Below, piece after piece: positions 1 to 7,071 of a stretch of 7,249 nucleotides of DNA; the first letter of the stretch is position 1; each line of letters begins with the position of its first letter. The DNA comes from JADJLQ01 sp034439915 (lineage in GTDB: Bacteria > Bacteroidota > Bacteroidia > Chitinophagales > Saprospiraceae). Both the position numbers and the translations under genes were made by a program. The stretch lies in contig JAWXBI010000003.1 of NCBI GenBank assembly GCA_034439915.1, positions 1 to 7,249 of the forward strand, given 5' to 3'. Below the pieces are notes generated by a model. The model was not told the DNA's origin and ran no database searches. It saw only the letters and a list, made by a program, of their open reading frames with translations.

Positions 1-1
1 T

Positions 2-382
2 ATCTGCTTTTTGTTGGCCCTGGGCTGTCAGCCGGTCCCCAAAAATTATCTCGCCCACCAATGGCTGGGGGATGGAGGCAAACAAATCATGGTTTTTGAT
101 AACGACAGTACCCTGCAATGGATTATCCATGAAGAACTTTTATCGGATACCTTTCTGGTCCGATACAAACTGAATGAAGGCCCTGACCCCGATCACCTGG
201 ATCTCTACGGTTTTACCCGCGGCATCCTGGCAGGCAAGGTCCTCGCCGGTATAGTGGAAATGCATACGGCAGACAGCATATTGCTAGATTTTGAACCCGC
301 TGATTCCTTTGAAGACGTGGACAGCGTAAGGCCTAAAGGGTTTGACCCTGAACAAAGGCGGTTTTTTATCCGAAAAAAATAA
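2..382 (+). CDS. Small lipoprotein, 3' part (start lies before the window)
   Basis: The reading frame is open from base 2 to the TAA at 380-382 and has no ATG near the edge, so the true start is upstream. The first visible residues, ICFLLALGCQ, look like the end of a hydrophobic signal peptide running into a lipobox (ALGC, Cys codon at 26-28). This would make the mature protein a lipid-anchored envelope protein of about 119 residues. The mature part is short, without further membrane segments, and has alternating hydrophobic stretches that suggest a small beta-barrel. The pattern of a Trp near the start (WLGDGG), a central LDLYGFTRG, then GIVEM and a late RPKGF recalls lipocalin-like or TIGR03067-like domains, but this is resemblance by eye only. 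It converges on the DUF983 gene, 68 bp away. No function can be assigned. Confidence is high that it is coding, low on family. Confidence 0.75.
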   Translation: MCFLLALGCQPVPKNYLAHQWLGDGGKQIMVFDNDSTLQWIIHEELLSDTFLVRYKLNEGPDPDHLDLYGFTRGILAGKVLAGIVEMHTADSILLDFEPADSFEDVDSVRPKGFDPEQRRFFIRKK

Positions 383-387
383 ATACT

Positions 388-427
388 GGTTTTAAGTTCA
401 CTAACCTACAATTCAGGTTGGTAAACC
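388..427. terminator. Hairpin between convergent genes, candidate bidirectional terminator
   Basis: ACTAACCT (400-407) pairs with AGGTTGGT (415-422) as an 8-bp stem with one G-T wobble and a 7-base loop. Outside it, GGTTT (388-392) pairs with AAACC (423-427) if seven bases on the left are bulged out. The hairpin sits between two converging stop codons, where a shared terminator is expected. It lacks a strong T-run on either side, so intrinsic termination would be weak. The structure is seen in the sequence; the function is inferred. Confidence 0.4.
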
Positions 428-450
428 GCCATGTCATTTGCCCGCAAACA

Positions 451-825
451 CTACTTAAATTTTGGATCGTAACTCCTGACCAAATGCAAAGCGATCGCCC
501 TGGATAACCGGATAACATAGGTAAATGAAATCAAACCCCCCATCACCGCGATAAAAATGGACAAATTGATACCAACGTCGAATACCATATACAGCAACGC
601 AACGATACCCAGCATACCCCAGGAAAACAACCCATACGACACAAACATGGATCCCATATAAAATCCGGGTTCCGGGGTAAAACGCATCCCGCAATGAGGG
701 CACTTTTCTGGCATATCCAGGAATTTGGAAAAATTGAATACCTCGTGGGAGAACATATTGCCTTTTTCACATCTTGGGCACCGGTGAGCGAATATGGCTT
801 TAACTTTATGGATAAATCTGGACAT
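451..825 (-). CDS. DUF983 family protein (zinc-ribbon-like, two membrane segments)
   Basis: This 124-aa protein has the layout of the DUF983 family. A short basic N-terminus is followed by CPRC (C16, C19) and CPHC (C42, C45), which could bind one zinc ion. Then comes the family signature EPGFYMGSMFVSY (E52-Y64), with two hydrophobic segments around residues 58-80 and 85-105 and a basic tail. It is probably an inner-membrane protein with a cytoplasmic zinc ribbon; its biochemical role is unknown. I chose the ATG at 825 over an in-frame TTG at 837, which would add only four residues. GAGGG lies 4-8 bases upstream of the ATG, and a match to the Bacteroidota -7 consensus (TATCTTTG, complement of 835-842) overlaps the TTG. 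It is divergent from the NTF2-like gene with only 37 bp between starts, and converges on the upstream lipoprotein gene. Length is normal for the family and all key residues are present. Confidence 0.9.
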   Translation of the reverse strand: MSRFIHKVKAIFAHRCPRCEKGNMFSHEVFNFSKFLDMPEKCPHCGMRFTPEPGFYMGSMFVSYGLFSWGMLGIVALLYMVFDVGINLSIFIAVMGGLISFTYVIRLSRAIALHLVRSYDPKFK

Positions 826-862
826 TGATGCCCTCAAAGATAAAAATTTAAACCTTTAACCT

Positions 863-1342
863 GTGCCTACTTCTTCCGAAACTCATCCAAACCGCCTGCG
901 TCTTGAAGCATTTTATGAGGCTTTCAGCAAGCGGGACTTTGATACGATGAACAAAATCTATGCCTCTGATGCCGTTTTTTATGACCCTGTATTTCAACAC
1001 CTGAATGCCCTGGATGTCCGTAAAATGTGGAAAATGCTATGCTTACGGGGAAAAGACCTCACGGTAAAATACCAGGTAATCTCGGCAGACGACCATATTG
1101 GAAAGGCTCAATGGGATGCATATTATACGTTTTCGGGCACCGGCAAAAAAGTAGTCAACCGGGTAAAATCGGAGTTTGTTTTCAAAGATGGCCTGGTCGT
1201 AAACCACAGAGATGCATTTGATTTGTACGGTTGGTGCAAGCAGGCGTTTGGGCTGGTAGGCTGGCTTTTGGGCTGGACTCCCTGGTTTAAATCCAAAATA
1301 AGGCAACGCGCCAAATCCTCCCTGGACCAATTTACCGGGTGA
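863..1342 (+). CDS. NTF2-like / SnoaL-like domain protein
   Basis: This 159-aa protein is a single alpha+beta cone domain of the NTF2-like superfamily (SnoaL-like group). The N-terminal helix (LRLEAFYEAFSKRDFDTMN, about residues 13-31) and the YASDAVFYDPVF strand after it are typical. So are the later FVFKDGLVVNHRDAFDLYGW segment and a hydrophobic C-terminal tail containing GWLLGWTPWF. Close relatives are common, uncharacterised soluble proteins in Bacteroidota. The fold serves either as a small-molecule-binding pocket or as an isomerase or cyclase scaffold, and no catalytic role can be read from this sequence. The start is a GTG; the next Met (residue 29) would delete the first conserved helix, so the GTG is preferred even though no clear ribosome binding site precedes it. 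It is divergent from the DUF983 gene and lies 86 bp before the M16 peptidase gene on the same strand, with no obvious terminator between them. Confidence 0.85.
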   Translation: MPTSSETHPNRLRLEAFYEAFSKRDFDTMNKIYASDAVFYDPVFQHLNALDVRKMWKMLCLRGKDLTVKYQVISADDHIGKAQWDAYYTFSGTGKKVVNRVKSEFVFKDGLVVNHRDAFDLYGWCKQAFGLVGWLLGWTPWFKSKIRQRAKSSLDQFTG

Positions 1343-1351
1343 CCTTCACCA

Positions 1352-1381
1352 TTGCCATCTGGTTTTTAACTTATAATTTCG
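1352..1381 (+). promoter_or_regulatory. Candidate Bacteroidota-type promoter for the M16 peptidase gene
   Basis: TTG (1352-1354) is followed after 19 bases by TAATTTCG (1374-1381). This differs at one position from the Bacteroidota -7 consensus TAnnTTTG, and the spacing fits the -33/-7 pattern known in that phylum. It lies 47 bp before the peptidase ATG. Such short motifs occur by chance, so this is a weak prediction. Confidence 0.3.
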
Positions 1382-1428
1382 ATTAGTTTTCTTCTAAATA
1401 CAGTTTATTTGCACTTTTTTCCATCATT

Positions 1429-4143
1429 ATGACGATTAATCCTCCTCGAAAACCAGCTTTCAAAGCCACCGACATTCATATCCCCTTTAAAAAATATGTC
1501 CTTTCCAATGGATTACGGCTGATTGTGCATGAAGATTTTAAAGCGCCTATTGCAGCAGTAAATGTCTGGTATCATGTGGGATCAAAAAATGAAAAAGAAG
1601 GAAAAAGTGGTTTTGCCCATTTATTCGAACACTTGATGTTTAATGGCAGTGAAAATTACAACACGGATTATTTTCAGGCCCTGGAAGCGATCGGCGCCAC
1701 CGATATGAACGGCACGACCAATAACGACAGGACCAATTATTTTCAAAATATCCCTATTGGGGCCCTGGAACAAGTCCTTTGGCTCGAATCAGACCGCATG
1801 GGCCACCTCACCGGGGCAATAGATCAAGCCAAACTGGATGAACAAAGAGGCGTAGTAATCAATGAAAAAAAGCAGGGAGAAAATCAGCCTTATTCCAAAG
1901 AAGAGGATTTATTTACGGAAGCCATGTACCCTAAAGGACATCCCTATTCCTGGACGGTAATTGGATCTATGGAAGACCTTAATGGCGCATCCGTGGAAGA
2001 TGTCCATGCATGGTTTAAAAATTATTACGGGGCAGCTAATGCCGTGATCGTCATCGCAGGCGCTATCAAGGCAGAAGAAGCGCTGGAGAAAGTCAAAAAA
2101 TATTTCGGTCATATCCCCTGTGGCCCAACCATTTCCCGGCACGAGGTCAATTTCCCCATCCGCACCGGACATAGCCGACAGGAATATGAAGACCATGTCC
2201 CTGAGGCTAAGGTATCTATTGCCTGGAACGTTCCTCAATGGGGTACCCTGGAGGCAGCCCACCTTGACCTGATCGCCGCGGTGTTGAGTTCCGGGAAGAC
2301 GTCCCGCTTGTATAAGCGATTAATTTACGATCAACCGCTGGCTACTTCGGTGACTGCGGTTAATTATTCCCGGGAAATAGCGGGTAATTTTTTTATAGAA
2401 TGTAAGGTTCGGCCGGGTCAAAATCCGGATGAAATCGAACAAACGATACACACCATCCTTACAGAATTTTTATCTCAAGGGGCCACTGAGGATGAACTCA
2501 TTAAAGTCAAATCTCAATACTTTTCTTCATTTATTAAAGGAGTAGAACGCATTGGGGGTTTTGGTGGCAAATCGGATGTTTTGGCCGAGAGTGAGATATT
2601 TGGTGACCGCCCGGATTTTTTTCATACCTATAATGAATTTCTGGAGTATACTTCTTTAGCCGACCTGAAGGTTACAGCCAACCGATGGCTAAAAGATGGT
2701 TCGCACACCGTCATCGCCAAACCTTTTCCAGTCTATTCTACAGAACCGACTCAGGTAGACAGAAAAAACTTGCCAGCCCCGTTATCTACTCCTCCGTCCG
2801 CCTTCCCAACCGTTCAGAAAGCCCGATTAAAAAATGGACTGGAAGTGGTTTTGGCCAGCAGATCGGATTCACCTACTGTCGTCATGGGTTTGATGATGCA
2901 AGGCGGATTCAGTACTGATAAAATAAGCGGCAAACCGGGTTTAGCATCCATTGCTATGAACATGATGGATGAAGGGACGGCAAATCTCAACGCCCTGGAG
3001 ATCAGTGAAAACCTCAGTTTATTGGGGGCATCGATCCAATCGATTAATGATATGGATCGAAGTTACCTGACCCTGAACACGCTGAAACAAAGCCTGGAAC
3101 CCAGCCTGGATATTTTTGCGGATATCCTGTTGCGCCCGTCGTTTCCTCCTTCGGATTTCGACCGAATCAAGTCACTGCAGATCGCCGGTATTCAAAGAGA
3201 AAAAACGAACCCGATCCACATGGCGCTGAGGGTAATGCCTAAGTTTTTATATGGCGAAGCCCACCCCTACAACCAACCACTTTCCGGATCCGGCTTTGAA
3301 GAAAGTGTAAACCAAATCACCCTGGAGGATGTCAGGCAATTTTATATTACCTGGATTCAGCCCAATCAAGCCACGTTGACTGTAGTCGGCGACCTCGAAA
3401 TGAAAGATCTGCTGCCCTTACTGGAAGAAAAGATCGGCTCCTGGCAATCCAGTTCAGAGGTCCGTAATTTAATTCCGCTGCCCCAGGACCAGAGTGGAAA
3501 TATTCTGTATTTGCTGCATAAACCGGAAATTCAACAAAGCGTGTTGATGGCCGGATATACGATCGCACCCTATGGCCAGATTTCAGAAATCGCCAAAGAA
3601 CCATTGATGAACATTTTAGGCGGAGATTTTACTTCCAGGATCAATCTCAACCTGCGTGAAGACAAACACTGGACTTATGGCGCCCGCGTATTTGTGCGTG
3701 ACACTATCGGTGCCAGACCATTCATCACCTATACCCAGGTACAGATTGATAAGACCAAAGAATCGATTGAAGAAATCATCAAAGAGTTCAATTGGATCAC
3801 CGGTGAAAAGCCAATCACACCAGCTGAATTTGAAAAAACCAAAAACAATCAGATCATGGCCTTGCCGGGTATCTGGGAAACCAATGCTGCTGTTTACGCT
3901 TCCCTCAATGAATTGATCAAATTCGATTTGCACGATGACTACTGGAAGGATTACAGCATGCGGGTAAGGGCACTGGATTTGAATGAGGTACACCAATTGA
4001 CTAAAGAACTGGTCTCTGCGGACAAACTCAAATGGTTTATCGTCAGCAATAAGGATGTGGTACTCCCGGATTTAAAAGAGTTGGGCTTTTCTCAAATCAT
4101 ACTGGTCGATGCCGATGGCAATCTAATAGAACAACTCGTCTGA
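1429..4143 (+). CDS. M16 family zinc metallopeptidase, two-lobed single chain
   Basis: This 904-aa protein carries both halves of the M16 clamshell in one chain. The N-terminal half (about residues 20-440) has the inverted zinc motif HLFEH: H64 and H68 bind zinc, E67 is the catalytic base, and E146 in RGVVINEKK is the expected third ligand, 82 residues after H64. The C-terminal half starts around KNGLEVV (468-474). Its motif has decayed to S507, M510 and N511 at the aligned positions, as is usual for the non-catalytic half. It keeps the substrate-binding Arg/Tyr pair (R743, Y750 in LREDKHWTY), spaced as in insulin-degrading enzyme. The enzyme should enclose and cut short unfolded peptides. 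No signal peptide or lipobox is visible at the ATG. The frame upstream is open only to 1387 and offers no ATG or hydrophobic leader, so a cytoplasmic location is implied; many Bacteroidota M16 enzymes are exported. The stop codon is one base before the glycosyltransferase ATG, so the two are likely co-transcribed. Confidence 0.95.
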   Translation: MTINPPRKPAFKATDIHIPFKKYVLSNGLRLIVHEDFKAPIAAVNVWYHVGSKNEKEGKSGFAHLFEHLMFNGSENYNTDYFQALEAIGATDMNGTTNNDRTNYFQNIPIGALEQVLWLESDRMGHLTGAIDQAKLDEQRGVVINEKKQGENQPYSKEEDLFTEAMYPKGHPYSWTVIGSMEDLNGASVEDVHAWFKNYYGAANAVIVIAGAIKAEEALEKVKKYFGHIPCGPTISRHEVNFPIRTGHSRQEYEDHVPEAKVSIAWNVPQWGTLEAAHLDLIAAVLSSGKTSRLYKRLIYDQPLATSVTAVNYSREIAGNFFIECKVRPGQNPDEIEQTIHTILTEFLSQGATEDELIKVKSQYFSSFIKGVERIGGFGGKSDVLAESEIFGDRPDFFHTYNEFLEYTSLADLKVTANRWLKDGSHTVIAKPFPVYSTEPTQVDRKNLPAPLSTPPSAFPTVQKARLKNGLEVVLASRSDSPTVVMGLMMQGGFSTDKISGKPGLASIAMNMMDEGTANLNALEISENLSLLGASIQSINDMDRSYLTLNTLKQSLEPSLDIFADILLRPSFPPSDFDRIKSLQIAGIQREKTNPIHMALRVMPKFLYGEAHPYNQPLSGSGFEESVNQITLEDVRQFYITWIQPNQATLTVVGDLEMKDLLPLLEEKIGSWQSSSEVRNLIPLPQDQSGNILYLLHKPEIQQSVLMAGYTIAPYGQISEIAKEPLMNILGGDFTSRINLNLREDKHWTYGARVFVRDTIGARPFITYTQVQIDKTKESIEEIIKEFNWITGEKPITPAEFEKTKNNQIMALPGIWETNAAVYASLNELIKFDLHDDYWKDYSMRVRALDLNEVHQLTKELVSADKLKWFIVSNKDVVLPDLKELGFSQIILVDADGNLIEQLV

Positions 4144-4144
4144 T

Positions 4145-5266
4145 ATGCGCATCGGTTATGATGCCAAGCGTTTGTTCCACAACGATACCGGTTTAGGGCA
4201 TTACAGCCGGACGCTGATACAAAGTCTGCAGAAAGAAGATACTCATTTCAAAGCTTGTTTATTTGATTCTTCTCCGGTGGACAACATGCTTACCGCTCCA
4301 TTTTTTAATCCGCAAAAATTTCAAATTGTCCGCACCGGCAAGCCCTCCTGGTATTACCGCAGTATTAATTTAAATAAATATATAATCCGACACGATATTC
4401 AATTGTTTCACGGGCTGAGTAATGAATTGCCGGTTAATTCGTTGCCTTCTGGTATACCCCGGATAGTCACTGTTCACGATGTGCTGTTTAAATCTTTCGA
4501 AGAAGATTTTCCGTGGCACGACCGCTGGATATACGAACTAAAAACCAGGCTGGCTCTCCAGCGCTCAGACCTGGTCATCACTATCAGTGAGGCATCCAAG
4601 CGGGACATATTAAAACATTACGACGTCAAGGAAGAGAAAATCCGGGTGATTTATCAATCGTACGATCCCATATTTGATACTGCAGTGATTGCGCATCAGC
4701 TCATAGAAACGCGCAACCTATTGAAAGTTCCGTCGACCTATTTGTTGTATGTCGGATCCATCACCCATCGTAAAAATCTAATGGTCATCGTACGAGCCTT
4801 ACAGAAAATGTCTGTGAGTGAAAGGATTCCACTATTGGTTTTAGGCGAAGGGGGTAGGTATCAAAAACAAATCAAAGAGTACATTCATGCTCACCGGCTG
4901 GAAAACTGGGTATATTTTTTGCCGGATTTACCGCGAACACAAATTAGAATACTTTATGCCGGAGCGGAGATGTTGATCTATCCATCCTTAGGTGAAGGAT
5001 TTGGGTTGCCGGTATTGGAAGGTATTGCAGCGAACATACCCGTAATCACCTCAGACCGGTATTCCCTGCCTGAAGCCGGAGGGGAAGTAGCTTATTATGT
5101 TGACCCTTTAAATGCTGAAGCGTTGAAGGACATGATACTTCAGGTTGATCGCAATCCTCATCGAGCAAACTATGAGCAGAGGAGAAAGGAACATTTATCT
5201 AAGTTTAGCCGGTCTGCCATCGCGCGAATCTATCTGGACCAGGTTTATGGGCCATTATTGGGATAG
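4145..5266 (+). CDS. Glycosyltransferase, GT4 family (GT-B fold)
   Basis: This 373-aa protein has the full length and layout of a retaining GT4 glycosyltransferase. The N-terminal Rossmann lobe opens with MRIGYDAKRL and a glycine-rich acceptor-side loop (TGLGHYSR), and contains VTVHDV with H111. The C-terminal donor-binding lobe starts around LLYVGSITHRKN (about 200-211), where R209 and K210 sit where the phosphate-binding basic residues normally lie. The EX7E motif is intact at E284 and E292 (EGFGLPVLE), followed by the usual PVITSDRYSLPEAGG nucleotide-sugar-binding loop. It probably adds a sugar to a surface polysaccharide or another glycan in the cytoplasm; donor and acceptor cannot be read from sequence. 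No membrane segment or signal peptide is seen. Its ATG follows the peptidase TGA by one base, implying translational coupling within one mRNA. It has no other polysaccharide genes beside it here. Confidence 0.93.
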   Translation: MRIGYDAKRLFHNDTGLGHYSRTLIQSLQKEDTHFKACLFDSSPVDNMLTAPFFNPQKFQIVRTGKPSWYYRSINLNKYIIRHDIQLFHGLSNELPVNSLPSGIPRIVTVHDVLFKSFEEDFPWHDRWIYELKTRLALQRSDLVITISEASKRDILKHYDVKEEKIRVIYQSYDPIFDTAVIAHQLIETRNLLKVPSTYLLYVGSITHRKNLMVIVRALQKMSVSERIPLLVLGEGGRYQKQIKEYIHAHRLENWVYFLPDLPRTQIRILYAGAEMLIYPSLGEGFGLPVLEGIAANIPVITSDRYSLPEAGGEVAYYVDPLNAEALKDMILQVDRNPHRANYEQRRKEHLSKFSRSAIARIYLDQVYGPLLG

Positions 5267-5302
5267 GATAGCCCAATGCTAAATCTCAAAGCACTGGAGT
5301 TT

Positions 5303-5326
5303 CAGGCACGGACGCCCGCCCCATCA
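5303..5326 (+). repeat. Left arm of an imperfect inverted repeat
   Basis: The arm pairs with 5458-5481: 19 of 24 positions are complementary. CAGG (5303-5306) matches CCTG (5478-5481). After three unmatched bases, the 17-mer at 5310-5326 matches 5458-5474 at 15 of 17 positions. The arms enclose the direct-repeat array. Both arms include GCGTCC or its complement, which also occurs within the array units. Confidence 0.6.
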
Positions 5327-5345
5327 GGTTTAGACCAACCAATTG

Positions 5346-5449
5346 CCTAAGCGTCCTCGGTTACCTTTGAGGAGCTTCTTCGGTTACTCTTGAGCGGCCA
5401 TCGGTTACTCATGAGCGGTCATCCGTTATCCCTAAGCGTCCACGGTTGT
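5346..5449 (+). repeat. Five degenerate direct repeats of 20-23 bp
   Basis: Units start at 5346, 5365, 5388, 5409 and 5430, with lengths 19, 23, 21, 21 and 20. The shared core reads roughly TGAGCGGTCATCGGTTAC. The third and fourth units are the closest pair, and the first and fifth share CCTAAGCGTCC. The 21-bp period could be coding (seven codons), but the frame through it lacks a good start and resembles no protein, so a non-coding repeat is preferred. The array is centred inside the flanking inverted arms, suggesting one composite intergenic element of about 179 bp. Confidence 0.6.
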
Positions 5450-5457
5450 CCCATACT

Positions 5458-5481
5458 TGATGGACCGGGCGTCCTCACCTG
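5458..5481 (-). repeat. Right arm of the imperfect inverted repeat
   Basis: Complement of the arm at 5303-5326, with 19 of 24 positions pairing. The first 17 bases (5458-5474) carry the strong match. GCGTCCTC (5469-5476) here is identical to the start of the first direct-repeat unit (5351-5358), linking arm and array. No target-site duplication is visible outside the two arms. Confidence 0.6.
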
Positions 5482-5683
5482 GGGATTGTGTAATTTGACC
5501 CATACCCTGATTTCCCGGGTGGATTTTATTTTTGAATTTAATAATTTGCTATTTTTAATATAATTTTTTTACACTATGAACATACGTGAAGAATGGAAAA
5601 TGGAGCACGTCAGTATCAAGAGTCTACAACATATCATTTCTCCATTTGACAATTTATAGCAGTAACATGAGTAAAATTAAAAA

Positions 5684-5738
5684 CCAGGTTTATGGCAGAT
5701 ATCCACCTAAAACCATGTGGATATGCGCCAAAACATGG
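5684..5738 (+). other. Long imperfect hairpin before the cassette-like segment
   Basis: ATATCCAC (5699-5706) and GTGGATAT (5717-5724) form a perfect 8-bp stem around a 10-base loop. It extends outward through GGC/GCC, GTTT/AAAC and CCA/TGG with small mismatches and bulges. It ends 13 bases before the GTTGTGC core site. By position it could be the folded part of an attC site belonging to a preceding cassette, but no convincing RYYYAAC partner is seen upstream. It could equally be a terminator or an RNA structure. Confidence 0.45.
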
Positions 5739-5752
5739 CGTATATAAACAAG

Positions 5753-7071
5753 TTGTGCGTCATACTAAAAAACACCATTAAAATGAAAGTGAAATTAGAT
5801 AATCAAAACATTTTTATCCTTTGTTGGACTTTTTTGATAGCTGTAACAATATCTTGCAATATTCAAAGTCAATCAAATAAGGAAAATCAGATAGTTCAGA
5901 CTAAAACTGACAGCAAATTGTTGAAATACACAACTGGAGTTCGGTCCATTTTAGAAGATAGTAAAGGAAATATTTGGTTTGGTAGTTACAACGAAGGAGT
6001 GTGTTTGCTTCATAATGGAAAGTTTCAATATTTTACTACAGAAAACGGGTTAAGTAACAATCAGGTTAGAAACATTTATGAAGATAAAAATGGCATAATT
6101 TGGTTTGAATGTGGAATTGGGTTAAGTAGATATGATGGTAAAGAAATGACTATTTCCAAAGATAGAGATTATAAGGCAAAAAACGAGTGGAAATTTAATG
6201 ACAGTGACCTTTGGTTTAAAGGTGATGAAACTGCAGGGTACAATAAACTTGAAGGGAATCCAGGGGTGTATCAGTTTGACGGAAAAAACCTTATTTATCG
6301 CACATTTCCTGTTAAACCAAAATCAGGGCAAGAGAATATCTATTCAATTTCTACAAATTTTGTAAAAAGTAAAAACGGAATGGTCTGGTTTGGAACGTAT
6401 GGTGCATTGATTGGGTACAATGGTAAGCAATTTAAAATGTTTAATAATGATTCATTAGGATTTAATGGCACAACCGATTATTTGCATATTCGATGCATAA
6501 TGGAAGACAGTAAAGGTAATCTTTGGATTGGAAACAATTGCAGTGGCATTTCAATTGGGGGTACCGGAGTATTAAAATATGATGGTAAAGAATTCATCCG
6601 TTTTACAAAACAACATCAATTAAGAAAAGAAGACACCAAAGGTAATTCCTTGGACAGAGTTTTTTCGATATGTGAGGACACTTTGGGTAACATTTGGTTT
6701 GGAACAGTAGAGTCAGGTGTGTGGCGATACGATGGGCATACTATGAAAAATTTTACCAAAAAAGATGGTCTCGATGGTGACTTAATTTGGATTATTTACA
6801 AAAGCAAAACAGGTGAATTGTGGTTTGGCGGAGGTCCCAATGGTGTGTATCGTTTCAATGGCAAGTCTTTTGAACGAAAATATTAACTAAAAGTACGAAC
6901 GCACAACATCAGTTTGGCAATAGTGGGGCAGACAGTTGTAAATTCAATAGTTGTGCTGCTATTTGGCTTTTGTGCATATGTTGAGCTGACGTTTTTCAAA
7001 TGCCCCACCATCGTCAAGCCGCTTCCCGTTATAGCCAATGGTAGAGCGACCATAAGACCAGTAACACTTTG
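5753..7071 (+). mobile_element. Putative integron-like gene cassette carrying the propeller lipoprotein gene
   Basis: GTTGTGCGT (5752-5760) precedes the gene, and its exact 9-base complement ACGCACAAC (6899-6907) follows it. A perfect GTTRRRY core, GTTGGGC, stands at 7071-7077. In integron cassettes the recombinase cuts after the G of GTTRRRY. The inverse core at the gene's 3' side matches the core at the cassette's own start rather than that of the next cassette. That is what is seen here: nine of nine against its own start, eight of nine against the next core. The segment holds one gene, starts it 30 bp after the core, and is much more AT-rich than the upstream chromosome. Weaknesses: GCACAAC departs from RYYYAAC at one base, the 3' site is long (177 bp), and no integrase is in view. 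Confidence 0.4.
5783..6886 (+). CDS. Lipoprotein with one seven-repeat Reg_prop beta-propeller
   Basis: The 367-aa product starts with a lipoprotein signal peptide: basic MKVK, a hydrophobic core (IFILCWTFLIAV) and a TISC lipobox with the lipidated Cys at 25. After a short polar linker come seven copies of the two-component-regulator propeller motif (G-N-I/L-W-F-G, then Y/F-D/N-G). Their Trp residues lie at 65, 107, 144, 202, 248, 305 and 347, enough for one closed seven-bladed propeller. Related repeats form the periplasmic sensor half of hybrid two-component systems. Here no membrane helix, kinase or DNA-binding domain follows, so the protein is a free-standing envelope lipoprotein, perhaps binding glycan or protein; this is inference. 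An in-frame GTG at 5717 would add 22 residues, but it lies inside a hairpin and puts the signal peptide too deep, so the ATG at 5783 is chosen. No Shine-Dalgarno sequence is evident. The gene is AT-rich: 18/60 and 20/60 G+C in two sampled 60-base rows, against 26/60 and 32/60 in the peptidase gene. Confidence 0.88.
   Translation: MKVKLDNQNIFILCWTFLIAVTISCNIQSQSNKENQIVQTKTDSKLLKYTTGVRSILEDSKGNIWFGSYNEGVCLLHNGKFQYFTTENGLSNNQVRNIYEDKNGIIWFECGIGLSRYDGKEMTISKDRDYKAKNEWKFNDSDLWFKGDETAGYNKLEGNPGVYQFDGKNLIYRTFPVKPKSGQENIYSISTNFVKSKNGMVWFGTYGALIGYNGKQFKMFNNDSLGFNGTTDYLHIRCIMEDSKGNLWIGNNCSGISIGGTGVLKYDGKEFIRFTKQHQLRKEDTKGNSLDRVFSICEDTLGNIWFGTVESGVWRYDGHTMKNFTKKDGLDGDLIWIIYKSKTGELWFGGGPNGVYRFNGKSFERKY

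Larger units (their letters stand above)
5267..5782. other. Gene-free but structured interval between the GT gene and the propeller lipoprotein gene
   Basis: No convincing gene lies in these 516 bases. From left to right they hold a repeat element with inverted arms and five direct repeats (5303-5481), a strongly AT-rich run (about 5520-5575) and a 27-codon ATG-initiated frame of no recognisable family (5576-5659). These are followed by a long imperfect hairpin (5684-5738) and the GTTGTGC site (5752-5758) that opens the cassette-like segment. Base composition changes within this interval from the G+C-richer left part to the AT-rich right part, so the boundary of an acquired segment may lie here. 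Confidence 0.6.

Noticed and set aside
835..842. TATCTTTG on the minus strand as a -7 promoter element for the DUF983 gene
   Set aside because: It matches the Bacteroidota consensus, but lies only nine bases from the ATG and has no TTTG or TTG at the right distance upstream. It is kept only as weak support for the ATG start.
1909..2262. Minus-strand open frame inside the M16 gene, and similar frames at 3347-3604 and 3616-3996
   Set aside because: These are antisense shadows of a strongly conserved coding gene with no family features of their own.
5257..5277. ATTGGG/CCCAAT hairpin overlapping the glycosyltransferase stop codon, as a terminator
   Set aside because: The stem is only six base pairs with a nine-base loop and no T-run follows, so it is too weak to call a terminator.
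5351..5569. Open frame through the 21-bp direct repeats (heptad-like LSGHRLL pattern)
   Set aside because: The repeat length being a multiple of three keeps the frame open, but unit lengths vary (19-23), there is no good start and no protein-like composition follows.
5576..5659. 27-codon ATG-initiated frame in the AT-rich interval
   Set aside because: The product is too short to judge, has no recognisable family, no clear ribosome binding site and no membrane or signal features. A chance frame is equally likely.
5717..5782. Longer version of the propeller lipoprotein starting at the GTG at 5717
   Set aside because: The extension lies partly in a hairpin arm, crosses the GTTGTGC site, and would place the signal peptide some 30 residues from the N-terminus. 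The ATG at 5783 gives a standard lipoprotein signal.
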